Assembly (NCBI RefSeq): GCF_016135805.1
Contig: NZ_JADWOX010000005.1
Coordinates: 62,001-126,000, forward strand
Direction of reading: 5' to 3'
Source of the DNA: Caulobacter hibisci
GTDB taxonomy: Bacteria; Pseudomonadota; Alphaproteobacteria; Caulobacterales; Caulobacteraceae
Length of the DNA: 64,000 nt
Numbering within the stretch: the stretch's first letter is position 1; every line of letters begins with the position of its first letter. The position numbers and the translations under genes were made by a program. Below are positions 21,125 through 30,279 of this stretch, one piece after another. The notes beneath the pieces are model-generated. The model was not told where the DNA came from. It was given only the letters and a program-made list of their open reading frames with translations, and made no database searches.

Positions 21125-21145
21125 CCCTCTCCCATAGGGAGAGGG
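21125..21145. repeat. Short hairpin of the CCCTCTCCC family between convergent genes
   Basis: CCCTCTCCC-ATA-GGGAGAGGG, a perfect 9-bp stem with a 3-base loop, 1 base after the HPP gene stop and 9 bases before the end of the convergent chemoreceptor gene. It may act as a bidirectional terminator, although no T-run follows on the plus strand. Confidence 0.65.
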
Positions 21146-21154
21146 ATTACATCC

Positions 21155-23374
21155 CTAAGCCGCCACCCGCCGCCGCCCCGCCGTCCGTCCCAGCCGGAAC
21201 CGCCCGACCAGCGCCTCCAGCCGCGCGCCCTGGCCGGCCAGGGCCTGGTCGGCGACGCGGGCCTGGGCGACCATGGCCAGGTTCTCCTGGGTGAAGCGCT
21301 CCATCTCGGCGACCTCGGCATTGACCGCCGACAGGCCTTGCGCCTGCTCGCGCACCGACGAGGCGATGCGGGTGGCGGCCGCGTCGATGCCGGCCATCCG
21401 CCCGGCCACGCCGTGCAGGGCCGAGCCCGTGCGCTGCACGAGGCTGACCCCGGCCTCGACCTTCACCGCCGAGGCGCCGATCAGAGCCTTGATCTCCTTG
21501 GCCGAGCCGGCCGAGCGCTGGGCCAGGGCCCGCACCTCCTGGGCCACGACGGCGAATCCGCGACCGGCCTCGCCGGCGCGAGCGGCCTCGACCCCGGCGT
21601 TCAGGGCAAGAAGGTTGGTCTGGAAGGCGATCTCGTCGATCAGGCCGACGATGTCGCCGATCTGGCGGGCCGAGGCGTCGATCTCGCCCATGGTGCCGGC
21701 GGCCTGGGTGACCACCGCCCCGCCCTGGTCGGCCTCGCCGCGGGCGGCGGCGACCAGGCGGCGGGTCTCGTCGGCCCCGCCGGCCGCCTCGCCCACGGCC
21801 TGGGTGATCTCGTTCAGCGAGCCGGCGGCCCGCTCGATGCCGGCGGCCTGGCGCTCGGTGCGGCCGGCCAGCTCGCCCGAGGCGCGGCTGAGGGCGGTCG
21901 TCGCCTCGCCGATGGCGGCGCTGGCCTCGGCGATCTCGCCGATCGCCTGCTCCAGGCTCTCGACGGCGGTGTTGAAGTCGCAGCGCAGCGGCTCGTAGAC
22001 CTCGGCGAAGGGTCCCGCGATCCGGCGGCTGAGGTCGCCCTCGGCCACGGCCGCCAGGGCCTCGCCCACCTGGCGGACCACGTCGGTCTGCTCGTCGATC
22101 GACAGGGTCAGGGCCGCGGCGCGGTCACGGTCGGCGTCGGCGGCGCGGCGCAGGCCCTCCTGCTCCTCGCGCATCGCCTGGGCGCGGGCCAGCTCCAGCC
22201 GCAGCGTGTCGAGCGCCCGGCCGATGGCGCCGATCTCGTCGGCGCGGGCGGCCTCGGCCACGGGTTGTTCGTAGCGATGCTCGGCCAGTTCCCCGACCGC
22301 GCCGCGCAGGGCCAGCAGCGGCTGGGCGATCAGCTTGCGCGACGCCAGGGCCAGCACGCCCAGGGCGCACAGCAACAGCACCAGGCCGCCGATCGCCAGG
22401 CCCATGGCCAGCTTGCGGGCCGGGGCCAGCAGGGCGTCCTCGGTGACGTCCACCACCATGGCCCAGGTCGCGCCCGAGGCCAGGCGCACGGGCGCCACCA
22501 GCCGCTCGGCGCGCTGGCCCTTGATCTCCACGCCGTCGATCACGGTCGGCCCGCCGCCGGCGATCACCGCCTTGATCGCGTCGAGGCCGGGATCGGCATA
22601 GGCCTTCATCCGCAGGTCCGCCTCGGGATGCGACACCCACAGGCCGCCAGGCGAGACCAGCATGGCCCGGCCGTCATCGAAAGGCTTCAGCGCCGTGAGG
22701 CGCCCTGCGATCTCATCGAGCGCCAGATCCGCGCCCATCACGCCCACGGTATTGCCGTCGACCACCACTGGGTAGGTGACCGAGGTCATCAGCAGCATCT
22801 TGGTCTCGCCGCCGTCGGTGATGTTGTCGCGATAGGGCTCCAGGATCGCCGGCCGGCCGCTGGCGGCGCTGGTCGTGTAGAAGTCCTCGCCGAACTCGGC
22901 GTCCTCGCCCTGCTCCAGGCTCAGGCCGTCGCCGCTCTTCACCCAGTAGCCGACGAAGCGGCCCTGCGGGGTCGAGCCCAGGTCGGCGCGGCCGGCGAAG
23001 GCGGCGTCGTCGCCAAGCGCGCCCGGGGCGAACATCAGCCAGGCGCCCAGCTCGGTGCGCGAGGCGCTGGCGACCGGCTTCAGCTGGGCCAGGTACACGG
23101 CGCGATCGCGCTGGCCGGCCTGGTAGGACGCGGCGAACAGACCCGCCGACGAGCGCACCACGGCGTCGGCGTCGTCGAGGTCGTTCTTGATCTCCTGGGC
23201 GGTCTGGGCGGTGACGCTGGCGGCGTAGCGCTGGGCGAGACTGCGAACGGCCTTGCCGCTCTGCCACGAGATCAGCAGCGAACCGGCGATCAGCAGCACG
23301 CCCAGGGCCATGCCGCCCGCGGCCATCAGCTTGCCGGCCAGCGACAGCCGGTCGAACGTCTTACGCATACTCAT
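21155..23374 (-). CDS. Methyl-accepting chemotaxis protein with Cache sensor
   Basis: 739 residues. TM1 (about 13-34), a large periplasmic region (about 35-320) with double-Cache features ([32 protein letters not shown]), TM2 (about 323-346), HAMP, and a long cytoplasmic signalling domain. The hairpin tip is [22 protein letters not shown] followed by [18 protein letters not shown], the CheA/CheW contact. No CheR-binding pentapeptide is present at the C-terminus. The ligand is unknown. Two possible ATGs, 23374 and 23368, follow GGGGGA; the second has the better spacing. Confidence 0.92.
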   Translation of the reverse strand: MSMRKTFDRLSLAGKLMAAGGMALGVLLIAGSLLISWQSGKAVRSLAQRYAASVTAQTAQEIKNDLDDADAVVRSSAGLFAASYQAGQRDRAVYLAQLKPVASASRTELGAWLMFAPGALGDDAAFAGRADLGSTPQGRFVGYWVKSGDGLSLEQGEDAEFGEDFYTTSAASGRPAILEPYRDNITDGGETKMLLMTSVTYPVVVDGNTVGVMGADLALDEIAGRLTALKPFDDGRAMLVSPGGLWVSHPEADLRMKAYADPGLDAIKAVIAGGGPTVIDGVEIKGQRAERLVAPVRLASGATWAMVVDVTEDALLAPARKLAMGLAIGGLVLLLCALGVLALASRKLIAQPLLALRGAVGELAEHRYEQPVAEAARADEIGAIGRALDTLRLELARAQAMREEQEGLRRAADADRDRAAALTLSIDEQTDVVRQVGEALAAVAEGDLSRRIAGPFAEVYEPLRCDFNTAVESLEQAIGEIAEASAAIGEATTALSRASGELAGRTERQAAGIERAAGSLNEITQAVGEAAGGADETRRLVAAARGEADQGGAVVTQAAGTMGEIDASARQIGDIVGLIDEIAFQTNLLALNAGVEAARAGEAGRGFAVVAQEVRALAQRSAGSAKEIKALIGASAVKVEAGVSLVQRTGSALHGVAGRMAGIDAAATRIASSVREQAQGLSAVNAEVAEMERFTQENLAMVAQARVADQALAGQGARLEALVGRFRLGRTAGRRRVAA

Positions 23375-23481
23375 CAGTCCCCCGACTCGACTTGAGGGCG
23401 AACAAGACGCGGCAAACCTTGCCGAACGCTGAATGGGCGGCCATCGTCCGGTCCCGTAAGTAGAAGGCAGGGAAAGCCCGC

Positions 23482-24147
23482 ATGCTCGTCGTCCATCACC
23501 TGAACAACTCGCGCAGCCAGCGCGTCCTCTGGCTGCTCGAGGAGCTGGGCGTGCCCTACGAGGTCAAGCGCTACGAGCGGAACCTCCAGACCATGCTGGC
23601 CCCGCCAGAGCTGCGGGCGATCCATCCGCTGGGCAAGTCGCCGGTGATCACCGACGGCGACAAGACCATCGCCGAGACCGGCGCCATCGTCGAATACCTG
23701 CTCGACACCTATGGGAACGGCCGGCTGATCCCGGCGCCCGGCACGCCCGAGCGCCTGCGCTATACCTACTGGCTGCACTACGCCGAGGGCTCGGCCATGA
23801 CGCCTCTGCTGCTGAAGCTGGTCTTCAACGCCCTGCCCGCCCGCTCGCCCGGCCTGCTCAAGCCCCTGGTCAAGGCCATCGCTGGCAAGGCCCAGGCCGG
23901 CTTCGTCGATCCCCAGCTGAAGGCCCACATCGACTATTGGGACGCCGAGCTGGCCAAGTCCGCATGGTTCGCCGGGGCCGAGTTCACCGCCGCCGACGTG
24001 ATGATGAGCTTCCCGCTCGAGGCCGCCGTCTCGCGCGCCGGGGCCGGTTCGCGCCCGCGGGTGAAGGCCTTCCTCGATCGCATCCACGCCCGCCCGGCCT
24101 ATCGCAAGGCCCTGGAACGCGGCGGCGAGTACGCCTACGCCGACTAG
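23482..24147 (+). CDS. Glutathione S-transferase family protein
   Basis: 221 residues with an N-terminal thioredoxin-like domain ([26 protein letters not shown]; the Ser of NNSRSQR is where the catalytic residue is expected; SPVITDGD and ETGAIVEYL form the glutathione site) and an all-helical C-terminal domain. GSTs of this type conjugate glutathione to electrophiles or act as peroxidases. The gene is divergent from the chemoreceptor at 23374 and shows no operon partner. Confidence 0.88.
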   Translation: MLVVHHLNNSRSQRVLWLLEELGVPYEVKRYERNLQTMLAPPELRAIHPLGKSPVITDGDKTIAETGAIVEYLLDTYGNGRLIPAPGTPERLRYTYWLHYAEGSAMTPLLLKLVFNALPARSPGLLKPLVKAIAGKAQAGFVDPQLKAHIDYWDAELAKSAWFAGAEFTAADVMMSFPLEAAVSRAGAGSRPRVKAFLDRIHARPAYRKALERGGEYAYAD

Positions 24148-24226
24148 GCGGGACTTCCACAACCCAGGCGCGTCGCCAGGGCCTGCGACATGGCGACGCT
24201 CGACCCCGATCTTAAGACTTCGATCA

Positions 24227-24270
24227 CCACGATCGCGCAAAAGCTTCCCCTAGAAGCCGCGCGATCGTGG
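24227..24270. promoter_or_regulatory. 12-bp perfect inverted repeat with nested stem, leader of the 24294 operon
   Basis: Arms CCACGATCGCGC (24227-24238) and GCGCGATCGTGG (24259-24270) are exact complements. Inside them GCTTC (24243-24247) and GAAGC (24253-24257) form a second stem around CCCTA. No T-run follows on either strand. It lies 79 bases after the GST stop and 23 bases before the GTG at 24294, so it could be an operator or a structured mRNA leader for the small protein and chemoreceptor genes. Confidence 0.5.
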
Positions 24271-24293
24271 CCCAGCTTGCCCGGAGATCGAGG

Positions 24294-24653
24294 GTGTCCC
24301 TGTCGCATGTTCGAACCTGGCGTGATGGACTTCGCGCCACGGGTCGGATCGCGGCCGCAACCCTCGCGATCATCGGATCCCTGGTCGCCGTGACGCTGTC
24401 CAGCGCCTCGCCGCGCGACCCTGGCCGCGTCGCCGCGATCTTTCCGCCCTGGTGGAGCGCCGCCCGCGCCGCCAGCGCGGCCGCCGCGGCCGGAGACATC
24501 TCCGGCGCCGGCGCCGTCCCCTTCATCCTGATCCTGCGCGGCGATCCCGCCACCCTGGGTCAACGCCTGCACGCCGCCGGCGCGCTGGTCCTTCTCGACC
24601 CGGAAAGAGCCGGCGTCTGCGCCGCCAAGTCCGTTCTGGAGCCCCGCCCATGA
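24294..24653 (+). CDS. Membrane-anchored small protein coupled to a chemoreceptor
   Basis: 119 residues. It has a basic N-terminus (MSLSHVRTWRDGLRATGR), one hydrophobic helix (about 18-38, IAAATLAIIGSLVAVTLSS), then an Ala/Gly-rich domain with FPPWW and PFILILRGDP. The GTG at 24294 has GGAG 7 bases upstream and is preferred to an in-frame GTG at 24267, which lies inside the inverted repeat. The stop overlaps the start of the downstream chemoreceptor (ATGA), suggesting that the two are made together and may interact. No family is recognised. Confidence 0.55.
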   Translation: MSLSHVRTWRDGLRATGRIAAATLAIIGSLVAVTLSSASPRDPGRVAAIFPPWWSAARAASAAAAAGDISGAGAVPFILILRGDPATLGQRLHAAGALVLLDPERAGVCAAKSVLEPRP

Positions 24654-26263
24654 GCACGAAGACCTCGAACCTCGACGTCCAGCGCCGCCTGGGCGGCCGC
24701 CTGATCCTGACCCTGACTGCGGTGATGGCCCCGATCGTCATCGGCGCCCGCTTCATGGTCGGCGAGCACGTGCTCGGCATGGCCATCGCGGCCGTGCTGA
24801 CCGCGGCCCTGGCCGCCGGCGCCGTCCTGCAGCGCGGCGAGACCTCGACGGGCCGCATCCTGTCGGGCGTGGCCCTGATGGCCCAGGTCTCGCTGCTGGT
24901 CGCCGCCCTCGACGGCCATGCCTGGCAGATCGACATGCACATGGCCTATTTCGCGGCCCTGGCCCTGCTGGTCGTCTATTGCGACTGGACCGTGATCGCC
25001 GCCGCCGCCGCCACCGTGGCCGTGCACCACCTCTCGCTCAGCTACCTGCTGCCCGCCGCCGTCTTCCCGGGTTCGGCGAGCCTGGGCCGCGTGCTGGTCC
25101 ACGCCGTCATCCTGATCGTCGAGGCCGGCGCCCTGATCATGGCCACCCAGGGCCTGCACCGCGTCATCGGCCTGGCCGAACGCGCCCGCAGCAAGGCCGA
25201 GGAAGCCATGCAGGAGGCCCGCGACGCCGACGCCGCCGCCGACAACGCCCGCCGCTCGGAGGAAGAGGGCCGCGTCGCCCACGCCGCCGTCCAGGCCGCC
25301 GCCGAGCGCCAGCGCGCGGACATGGTTGACGCCCTCGCCATGAGCCTGTCGCGCCTGGCCAAGGGCGACCTCTCGGTCCGCCTGGTCGAGCAGTTCTCCG
25401 AATCCTACGAACAGCTGCGCGCCGACTTCAACCAGGCCGCCGGCAAGCTGGCCGACGCCCTGGCGGTGATCGACGAGCGCACCGGCGGCGTGCGCCGCGG
25501 CTCCGACCAGATCGCCGACGCCGCCTCGAACCTGTCGCGCCGCACCGAGCAGCAGGCCGCCAACCTGGCCGAGACCGCCAGCGCCATGGACGAGATCACC
25601 GCCACGGTCGGCCAGACGGCCGACGGCGCCCGCAAGGCCGCCGCCGTCGTGGCCCGCGCCCGCGACGACGCCCGCCGTTCGGGCGAGGTGGTCGGCGAGG
25701 CCGTCGACGCCATGGGCGCGATCGAGACCTCGGCCACCCAGATCTCGCGGATCATCGGCGTCATCGACGAGATCGCCTTCCAGACCAACCTGCTGGCCCT
25801 GAACGCCGGCGTCGAAGCCGCTCGCGCCGGTGACGCGGGCAAGGGCTTCGCGGTCGTCGCCTCCGAAGTGCGCGGCCTGGCCCAGCGCTCGGCCGAAGCG
25901 GCCAAGGAAATCAAGCAGTTGATCACCACCTCCAGCCGCCAGGTCGGCGAGGGCGTGGAACTGGTCGGCCGCACCGGCGAGGCCCTGCAGCGCATCGTCT
26001 CGCAGATCGCCGAGATCGACGGCCTGGTCTCCGAGATCGCCGCCAGCGCCCAGCACCAGGCCCAGGGCCTGACCCAGGTCAACACCGCCGTGAACCAGAT
26101 GGACCAGGTGCTGCAGCAGAACGCCGGCCTCGTCGAAGAGACCGCCGCCGCGACCCACGCCCTGAACGACGACGCCGGCGAACTGGCCCGCCTGGTCGGC
26201 CAGTTTCAACTGCCGGGCGATCGCCGGCTGGCCTCCCGCCCCGGGGCGCTGAAGCGGGCCTGA
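24650..26263 (+). CDS. Methyl-accepting chemotaxis protein with multi-TM N-terminus and no periplasmic sensor
   Basis: 537 residues. The first about 180 residues form about six hydrophobic helices with short loops rather than a periplasmic ligand domain, followed by a coiled coil rich in Ala/Glu/Arg, a HAMP-like stretch (LSRLAKGDLSVRL) and the signalling domain. The tip is [42 protein letters not shown]. Sensing may therefore occur within the membrane, for example of redox state or energy, which is inference. It overlaps the upstream small membrane-protein gene by four bases. No CheR pentapeptide is seen. Confidence 0.9.
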   Translation: MSTKTSNLDVQRRLGGRLILTLTAVMAPIVIGARFMVGEHVLGMAIAAVLTAALAAGAVLQRGETSTGRILSGVALMAQVSLLVAALDGHAWQIDMHMAYFAALALLVVYCDWTVIAAAAATVAVHHLSLSYLLPAAVFPGSASLGRVLVHAVILIVEAGALIMATQGLHRVIGLAERARSKAEEAMQEARDADAAADNARRSEEEGRVAHAAVQAAAERQRADMVDALAMSLSRLAKGDLSVRLVEQFSESYEQLRADFNQAAGKLADALAVIDERTGGVRRGSDQIADAASNLSRRTEQQAANLAETASAMDEITATVGQTADGARKAAAVVARARDDARRSGEVVGEAVDAMGAIETSATQISRIIGVIDEIAFQTNLLALNAGVEAARAGDAGKGFAVVASEVRGLAQRSAEAAKEIKQLITTSSRQVGEGVELVGRTGEALQRIVSQIAEIDGLVSEIAASAQHQAQGLTQVNTAVNQMDQVLQQNAGLVEETAAATHALNDDAGELARLVGQFQLPGDRRLASRPGALKRA

Positions 26264-26440
26264 GACGACGACTGGGGAGAACCTGAGAGACGCTGGGAAC
26301 CGCAAGCTCGGCCACACGCTTCGGTCGGCGCGTTAGGCTTGCTTATCCGAAATGCGGCGCCTATCCTCTCAGCCCCCGGTCGCGCTGCGCCAGCGATCGG
26401 GAGTCTTCCTCCCTTACGGCGAACCGAGCTAAAATCCGCA

Positions 26441-26914
26441 ATGGAAAAAGTGCCGATGACCGTCTTGGGTTATCAGACCCTCGACGAAGAACTGAAGCGT
26501 TTGAAGACGATCGAGCGGCCCGCGGTGATCGCCGCGATCGCCGAGGCGCGCTCGCATGGCGACCTCTCCGAGAACGCCGAATACCATGCCGCCAAGGAAC
26601 GCCAGGGCTGGATCGAAGGCCAGATCGCCGAGATCGAGGACAAGATCGCCCGCGCCCAGGTCATCGACGTCTCCAAGCTCTCGGGCGCCCAGGTGAAGTT
26701 CGGCGCCACGGTCAGCGTGGTCGACGAGGACACCGAGGAAGAAGCCCGCTACCAGATCGTCGGCGACCACGAGGCCGACGTGAAGTCGGGCCGCATTTCG
26801 CTGAGCTCGCCGCTGTCGCGCGCCATGATCGGCAAGGAAGTGGGCGAAGTGGTCGAGGTCAACACGCCCGGCGGCGTGAAGGCCTACGAGATCCTCAAGG
26901 TCGAGTGGGTCTAG
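26441..26914 (+). CDS. greA: Transcription elongation factor GreA
   Basis: 157 residues, normal for GreA. It rescues backtracked RNA polymerase by stimulating transcript cleavage. The N-terminal coiled coil (about 10-75) contains the tip acidic residues in [14 protein letters not shown], and the C-terminal FKBP-like domain ends with [22 protein letters not shown]. The ATG at 26441 ([18 protein letters not shown]) matches the family start. Confidence 0.96.
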   Translation: MEKVPMTVLGYQTLDEELKRLKTIERPAVIAAIAEARSHGDLSENAEYHAAKERQGWIEGQIAEIEDKIARAQVIDVSKLSGAQVKFGATVSVVDEDTEEEARYQIVGDHEADVKSGRISLSSPLSRAMIGKEVGEVVEVNTPGGVKAYEILKVEWV

Positions 26915-26950
26915 GGCTTAGCCCTAACCCCGCCATGAAGTTCGGCCAAT

Positions 26951-26998
26951 CGCCGCGGAGCCGCCTTTCGAAGGCGGTTCCGCGGCGTTCGCCGTTTT
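26951..26998 (+). terminator. Terminator-like hairpin after greA
   Basis: A 17-bp stem (CGCCGCGGAGCCGCCTT with AAGGCGGTTCCGCGGCG, one G-U pair) with a three-base loop, followed by TTCGCCGTTTT. The T-run is delayed by about 7 bases, so efficiency is uncertain, but the stem is very stable and sits 36 bases after the stop. Confidence 0.7.
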
Positions 26999-27011
26999 GA
27001 GGGCTGAAGCG

Positions 27012-28013
27012 ATGAGCGCGAGCGACGAGCCTCGTCCCGAACCGCTGACCATCTGGGCCGTTTCCGACGGCCGGGCCGGCATCGAGGCCCAGGCCGTGGG
27101 TCTGGCCGAGGCCATCGCGCGCCGGCGTCCGGCCAGGATCGTCGTCAAGCGGGTCGGCTGGAAGGGCCGCACCGGCCGCCTGCCCTGGTGGCTGGCGCTG
27201 CTGCCGCGCCGCTGGCTGACGCCCGAAAGCGAGATCACGCCGCCCTGGCCCGACCTGTGGGTCGCCGCCGGCCGCGCCACCCTGCCCTTGTCGATCCGCC
27301 TGAAGAAATGGTCGGCCGGCAAGACCTATGTCGTCCAGATCCAGGATCCCCGCGTCCCGGCCCACATGTTCGACCTGGTCATCCCGCCCAAGCACGACCG
27401 CCTGACCGGCGACAACGTCATCCCGATCACCGGCTCGCCGCACCGCGTCAGCCAGGCCCGGCTCGACGCCGAATACGAGAAGTTCAAGGACGCCATCGAG
27501 GCCCTGCCCCGCCCGCGCGTGGCGGTGCTGCTGGGCGGCAAGTCCAAGGCCTTCGACCTGCCGGTCGAGCGCGCCGCCCAGATGGCCCACGAGATCCAGC
27601 TGCCGCTGGAGCAGGAGGGCGGCAGCCTGCTGATGACCTTCTCGCGCCGCACGCCCGAGCCGGCCCGCGCCCTGCTGGCCGCCCGCCTGCGCGACCTGCC
27701 CGGCATCATCTGGGACGGCGAAGGCCCCAACCCCTATTTCGCCTTCCTGGCCGCGGCCGACTACATCCTCGTCACCGAGGACTCGACCAACATGGCCACC
27801 GAAGCGGCCTCGACCGGCAAGCCGGTGTTCATCCTCAAGATGGCCGGCCAGAGCCTGAAGTTCCGCCTCTTCCACGAGGAACTGGAACGCCAGGGCGCGG
27901 CCCGTCCCTATGGCGGCGCCTTCCACGGCTGGACCTATGACCCGGTCGACGAGACCGGCCGCGCGGCGGCGGAAGTGCTGGCGCGGATGGACGCGGCGCG
28001 AGCGACGGGCTGA
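27012..28013 (+). CDS. ELM1/GtrOC1-like family protein (mitochondrial fission protein ELM1 homologue)
   Basis: 333 residues. Signatures: ISDGR-type start (WAVSDGRAGIEAQAVGLAEAI), PPWPDLWVAAGR, QIQDPR, DLVIPPKHD, TGSPHRV, VLLGGKSK and VTEDSTNMATEAASTGKPVFIL. These match the family named after plant ELM1, whose fold resembles GT-B glycosyltransferases; the EDSTNMATEAASTGKPV segment is like a nucleotide-sugar site. In bacteria a role in envelope glycan synthesis is plausible but not shown. The ATG at 27012 is preferred over a TTG at 26997. Confidence 0.82.
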   Translation: MSASDEPRPEPLTIWAVSDGRAGIEAQAVGLAEAIARRRPARIVVKRVGWKGRTGRLPWWLALLPRRWLTPESEITPPWPDLWVAAGRATLPLSIRLKKWSAGKTYVVQIQDPRVPAHMFDLVIPPKHDRLTGDNVIPITGSPHRVSQARLDAEYEKFKDAIEALPRPRVAVLLGGKSKAFDLPVERAAQMAHEIQLPLEQEGGSLLMTFSRRTPEPARALLAARLRDLPGIIWDGEGPNPYFAFLAAADYILVTEDSTNMATEAASTGKPVFILKMAGQSLKFRLFHEELERQGAARPYGGAFHGWTYDPVDETGRAAAEVLARMDAARATG

Positions 28014-28050
28014 GAGCGCATACACCTTCGCCATTCATTTTTCCGAGCAT

Positions 28051-28142
28051 CCCCGCGAAGGCGGGGATCCAAGCGGACTTTCAGAGCGCGACCCGGCGGT
28101 GGATCATCCGCAACCTCAGCTTGGATCCCCGCCTTCGCGGGG
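28051..28142. repeat. Paired inverted repeat, CCCCGCGAAGGCGGGG family
   Basis: Arm 1 (28051-28074) and arm 2 (28119-28142) are perfect 24-base inverted copies, separated by 44 bases. Each arm itself contains the small hairpin CCCCGC-GAAG-GCGGGG. The core is shared with the element at 52772-52870, pointing to a dispersed family. Confidence 0.8.
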
Positions 28143-28262
28143 AAACACGGACTTGAGTATAGACCAAAGCGAGCTGGAGGCTTTGGAGCCCTGGTCGCCG
28201 CAGCCGCCTTCGTTGCGCTGCAAGGCCTAGCCCACTATGTTCTGCGCAAGGTGGAGGACTAG

Positions 28263-28360
28263 CGATGGACCCACTCGTCTAAATGTCCCTGATGATGCTG
28301 CTCGGCGGCGCCCTGTCCTTCGGGGTGTATTGGGCCTTCCAGAAATTCGACCGTCGCTGA
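28263..28360 (+). other. Possible split micro-ORF (hydrophobic peptide), uncertain
   Basis: After a GGAGG at 28251-28255, ATG 28264 opens MDPLV and then TAA. In the same frame ATG 28282 opens a 25-residue hydrophobic peptide (MSLMMLLGGALSFGVYWAFQ, then KFDRR, stop at 28360). A single in-frame stop thus interrupts what would read as one short membrane peptide. Just upstream another frame ends AAAFVALQGLAHYVLRKVED at 28258 without a good start codon. These may be remnants of small membrane-protein genes next to the repeat at 28051-28142, or chance. Confidence 0.25.
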
Positions 28361-28366
28361 CGCCGC

Positions 28367-28849
28367 CTAGCGGTCGTCCTGCACGAAGACGTAGGGCGCC
28401 AGCGCCTCCAGCACCGCCTCGGGCGAGGCGTCGAGGTCGTTGAGCACGACCATCGGTTCGGCGATCAGCGCCGCATGCCCGGTCGGCCTTAGTTTCAGAT
28501 ACAGCCTCTGCTGCACGGCCGACCGCACCGTGTAGGTCTCGATCCGCGCCAGAGCGATCCGCCCCCAGGGCAGGAACAACAGACGCCGCGACCAGGGCTT
28601 GCGCCAGCGCACGCCGTCCTCGGCGACGACCAGCGCCGTTCCCCTGCCGATGAAGGCTTCCAGGGCGATCCACCCGAACAGCAGGCTGAACGTGACGCCG
28701 ATCGCGAAGAACGAGATCGCGATAGTCCGGTCCAGGCCCCAGGTGACCGCGCCGGCGATCAGGAACCCACCGAAAACCATGATCGAGCCGAGGACGAAGC
28801 CTCGGTCGGATCGGCGGAAGACGACGCGGCCGGCGACAGTCTCGGACAC
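28367..28849 (-). CDS. Small membrane protein with a PH-like C-terminal domain
   Basis: 160 residues from GTG 28849 (VSETVAGRVVFRRSDRG). Two hydrophobic helices (about 20-38 and 44-64) are followed by a beta-rich stretch (ALVVAEDGVRWRKPWSRRLLFLPWGRIALARIETYTV) resembling bacterial PH-like membrane proteins. It follows the neuB-like gene by 5 bases on the same strand and is probably in its operon. The function is unknown. Confidence 0.65.
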   Translation of the reverse strand: MSETVAGRVVFRRSDRGFVLGSIMVFGGFLIAGAVTWGLDRTIAISFFAIGVTFSLLFGWIALEAFIGRGTALVVAEDGVRWRKPWSRRLLFLPWGRIALARIETYTVRSAVQQRLYLKLRPTGHAALIAEPMVVLNDLDASPEAVLEALAPYVFVQDDR

Positions 28850-28854
28850 TGGGC

Positions 28855-29910
28855 TCAGCCCACCATGTCCCAGGCCAGGGGCTCGCCGCGCGTCAGGGCG
28901 CGGGCGGCGGGACGGCCCAGCACCTTGTCGAGATCGGCCGGCGGCAGGCCGATGCCCGGACGCACCGAGCGGACGTTGTCGCGGCTCAGGATCGCCCCGG
29001 CCGGCACGTCGGCGGTGACGTAGAGCGAGCGGCGGTACTGCAGGTTGGCCTCCTCGGAACCCAGCACGTCGTAGTGGGCGCGGCCGAGCGCGGCCCAGGC
29101 GTTCTTGGTGTCGTCGACCAGGGCCTTGAACTCGACCGGCTCCAGGCTGAAGGCCGAGTCCGGGCCGCCGTCGGCGCGCGCCAGGGTGAAGTGCTTCTCG
29201 ATGGCCGCGGCGCCCACCGACACCGCCGCCACCGAAGCGGCCGTGCCCGGCGTGTGGTCCGACAGGCCGATCGGGCAGCCGAAGCGGGTCGCCATGTCGG
29301 CCACGGTCCGGACGTTGGCGTCGGCGAAGGTGGCGGGATAGCTCGACACGCAGTGCAGCAGCAGCACGCCCGCCGCCCCGGCTTCCAGCGCCGTGTCGCG
29401 CGCGGTCTGGATCTCGGCGAGGTTGGCCATGCCGGTCGAGATGATCAGCGGCTTGCCCTTGCTGGCCGCATAGCGGATCAGCGGCAGGTCGACGGCCTCG
29501 AACGAGGCGATCTTGTAGGCGGGCGCGTCGAGCCCGGCCAGCAGGTCGACCGCCGTCTCGTCGAAGGGGCTGGAGAAGATCGTCACGCCCCGCGCCCGGG
29601 CCCGCTCGAAGATCGCTGCATGCCACTCGAACGGCGTCTGGGCCTCCTGGTAGAGCTCGTAGAGGCTTCGGCCGTCCCACAGGCCGCCGTTGATCTTGAA
29701 CTCCGGCCGGTCGACGTCGAGCGTGATGGTGTCGGCGGTATAGGTCTGGATCTTGATCGCGTCGCAGCCGGTGTCGGCGGCCGCGTCGACCATCGACAGG
29801 CAGCGCTCGAGGCTGCCGTTGTGGTTCCCCGAGAGCTCGCAGATCACATAGGGCGGATGGTCCGCGCCGATCTTGCGGCCGGCGATCTCGATTTCGGGCG
29901 AGGCGGTCAT
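28855..29910 (-). CDS. NeuB/PseI family sialic-acid-like synthase, probably pseudaminic acid synthase
   Basis: 351 residues. The N-terminal TIM barrel shows the family motifs: ICELSGNHNGSLERCLSMVDAA, DAIKIQTYTADTITL, SSPFDETAVDLL, YKIASFEAVDLPLI, IISTGMAN, LLHCVSSYPA, GLSDHTPG, and EKHFTL with RADGGPDSAFSL. The C-terminal antifreeze-like SAF domain (about 290-350) ends the protein. ELSGNHNGSLERC favours PseI (condensing a 6-carbon sugar with phosphoenolpyruvate to pseudaminic acid) over NeuB. In caulobacters nonulosonic acids of this type modify flagellins. No other genes of the pathway are adjacent. Confidence 0.88.
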   Translation of the reverse strand: MTASPEIEIAGRKIGADHPPYVICELSGNHNGSLERCLSMVDAAADTGCDAIKIQTYTADTITLDVDRPEFKINGGLWDGRSLYELYQEAQTPFEWHAAIFERARARGVTIFSSPFDETAVDLLAGLDAPAYKIASFEAVDLPLIRYAASKGKPLIISTGMANLAEIQTARDTALEAGAAGVLLLHCVSSYPATFADANVRTVADMATRFGCPIGLSDHTPGTAASVAAVSVGAAAIEKHFTLARADGGPDSAFSLEPVEFKALVDDTKNAWAALGRAHYDVLGSEEANLQYRRSLYVTADVPAGAILSRDNVRSVRPGIGLPPADLDKVLGRPAARALTRGEPLAWDMVG

Positions 29911-29964
29911 GGGCTGAAACTCACGCGTTTGGCCTATATTAACCCTGAAATCGTGGACGAGGCG

Positions 29965-30264
29965 TCAATCGCCCCCGCCGCCCCCGCCGTCACCGCCCCC
30001 GCAGCTTCCGCCGTCCGAGGATCCGCAGTCCGACGATGAGCTGCTGTCGGTGCTGGAATAGGTGGAGCCGCTGCTGTCGCCGCCGTCGCCCCTCTTGCCG
30101 CCGGCCTTGGCCTCGGCCGGCTTGGCCGACTCCAGCGCCGTGCCCAGGCCCGCCCCGATGGCGACGCCGATCGCGATGCCCACGGCGATGTTGTTCGTCG
30201 CCAAGCCCAGCCCGACCCCGATCGCCGTCCCGGCCCCGATGCCGATCGCAAGTCCGCCCTTCAT
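29965..30264 (-). CDS. Small glycine-zipper membrane protein with Ser/Gly-rich tail
   Basis: 99 residues. The first half (MKGGLAIGIGAGTAIGVGLG and onward to about 43) is a GxxxG-rich hydrophobic segment. The second half is low-complexity Ser, Asp, Gly with two Cys and ends in a run of glycines. AAGGGGAAG lies 2-10 bases upstream of ATG 30264, a strong ribosome site. Glycine-zipper proteins often sit in membranes or oligomerise. No family is recognised. Confidence 0.6.
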   Translation of the reverse strand: MKGGLAIGIGAGTAIGVGLGLATNNIAVGIAIGVAIGAGLGTALESAKPAEAKAGGKRGDGGDSSGSTYSSTDSSSSSDCGSSDGGSCGGGDGGGGGGD

Positions 30265-30279
30265 GACTTCCCCTTCAAC

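Noticed and set aside
24190..24393. 67-codon ORF covering the nested inverted repeat
   Set aside because: Encodes a Pro/Arg/Ser-rich peptide and overlaps the better supported gene at 24294.
26951..26998. Possible structured RNA or riboswitch ahead of the ELM1-like gene
   Set aside because: The simple long stem followed by a T-run directly after greA is better explained as a terminator.
28051..28142. Possible CRISPR-like repeats
   Set aside because: Only two inverted copies with internal hairpins; no regular direct repeats or spacers and no cas genes in the window.
28850..29680. N-terminal extension of the PH-like protein through the neuB-like gene
   Set aside because: Shadow frame of the synthase gene; the real start is GTG 28849, just after its stop.
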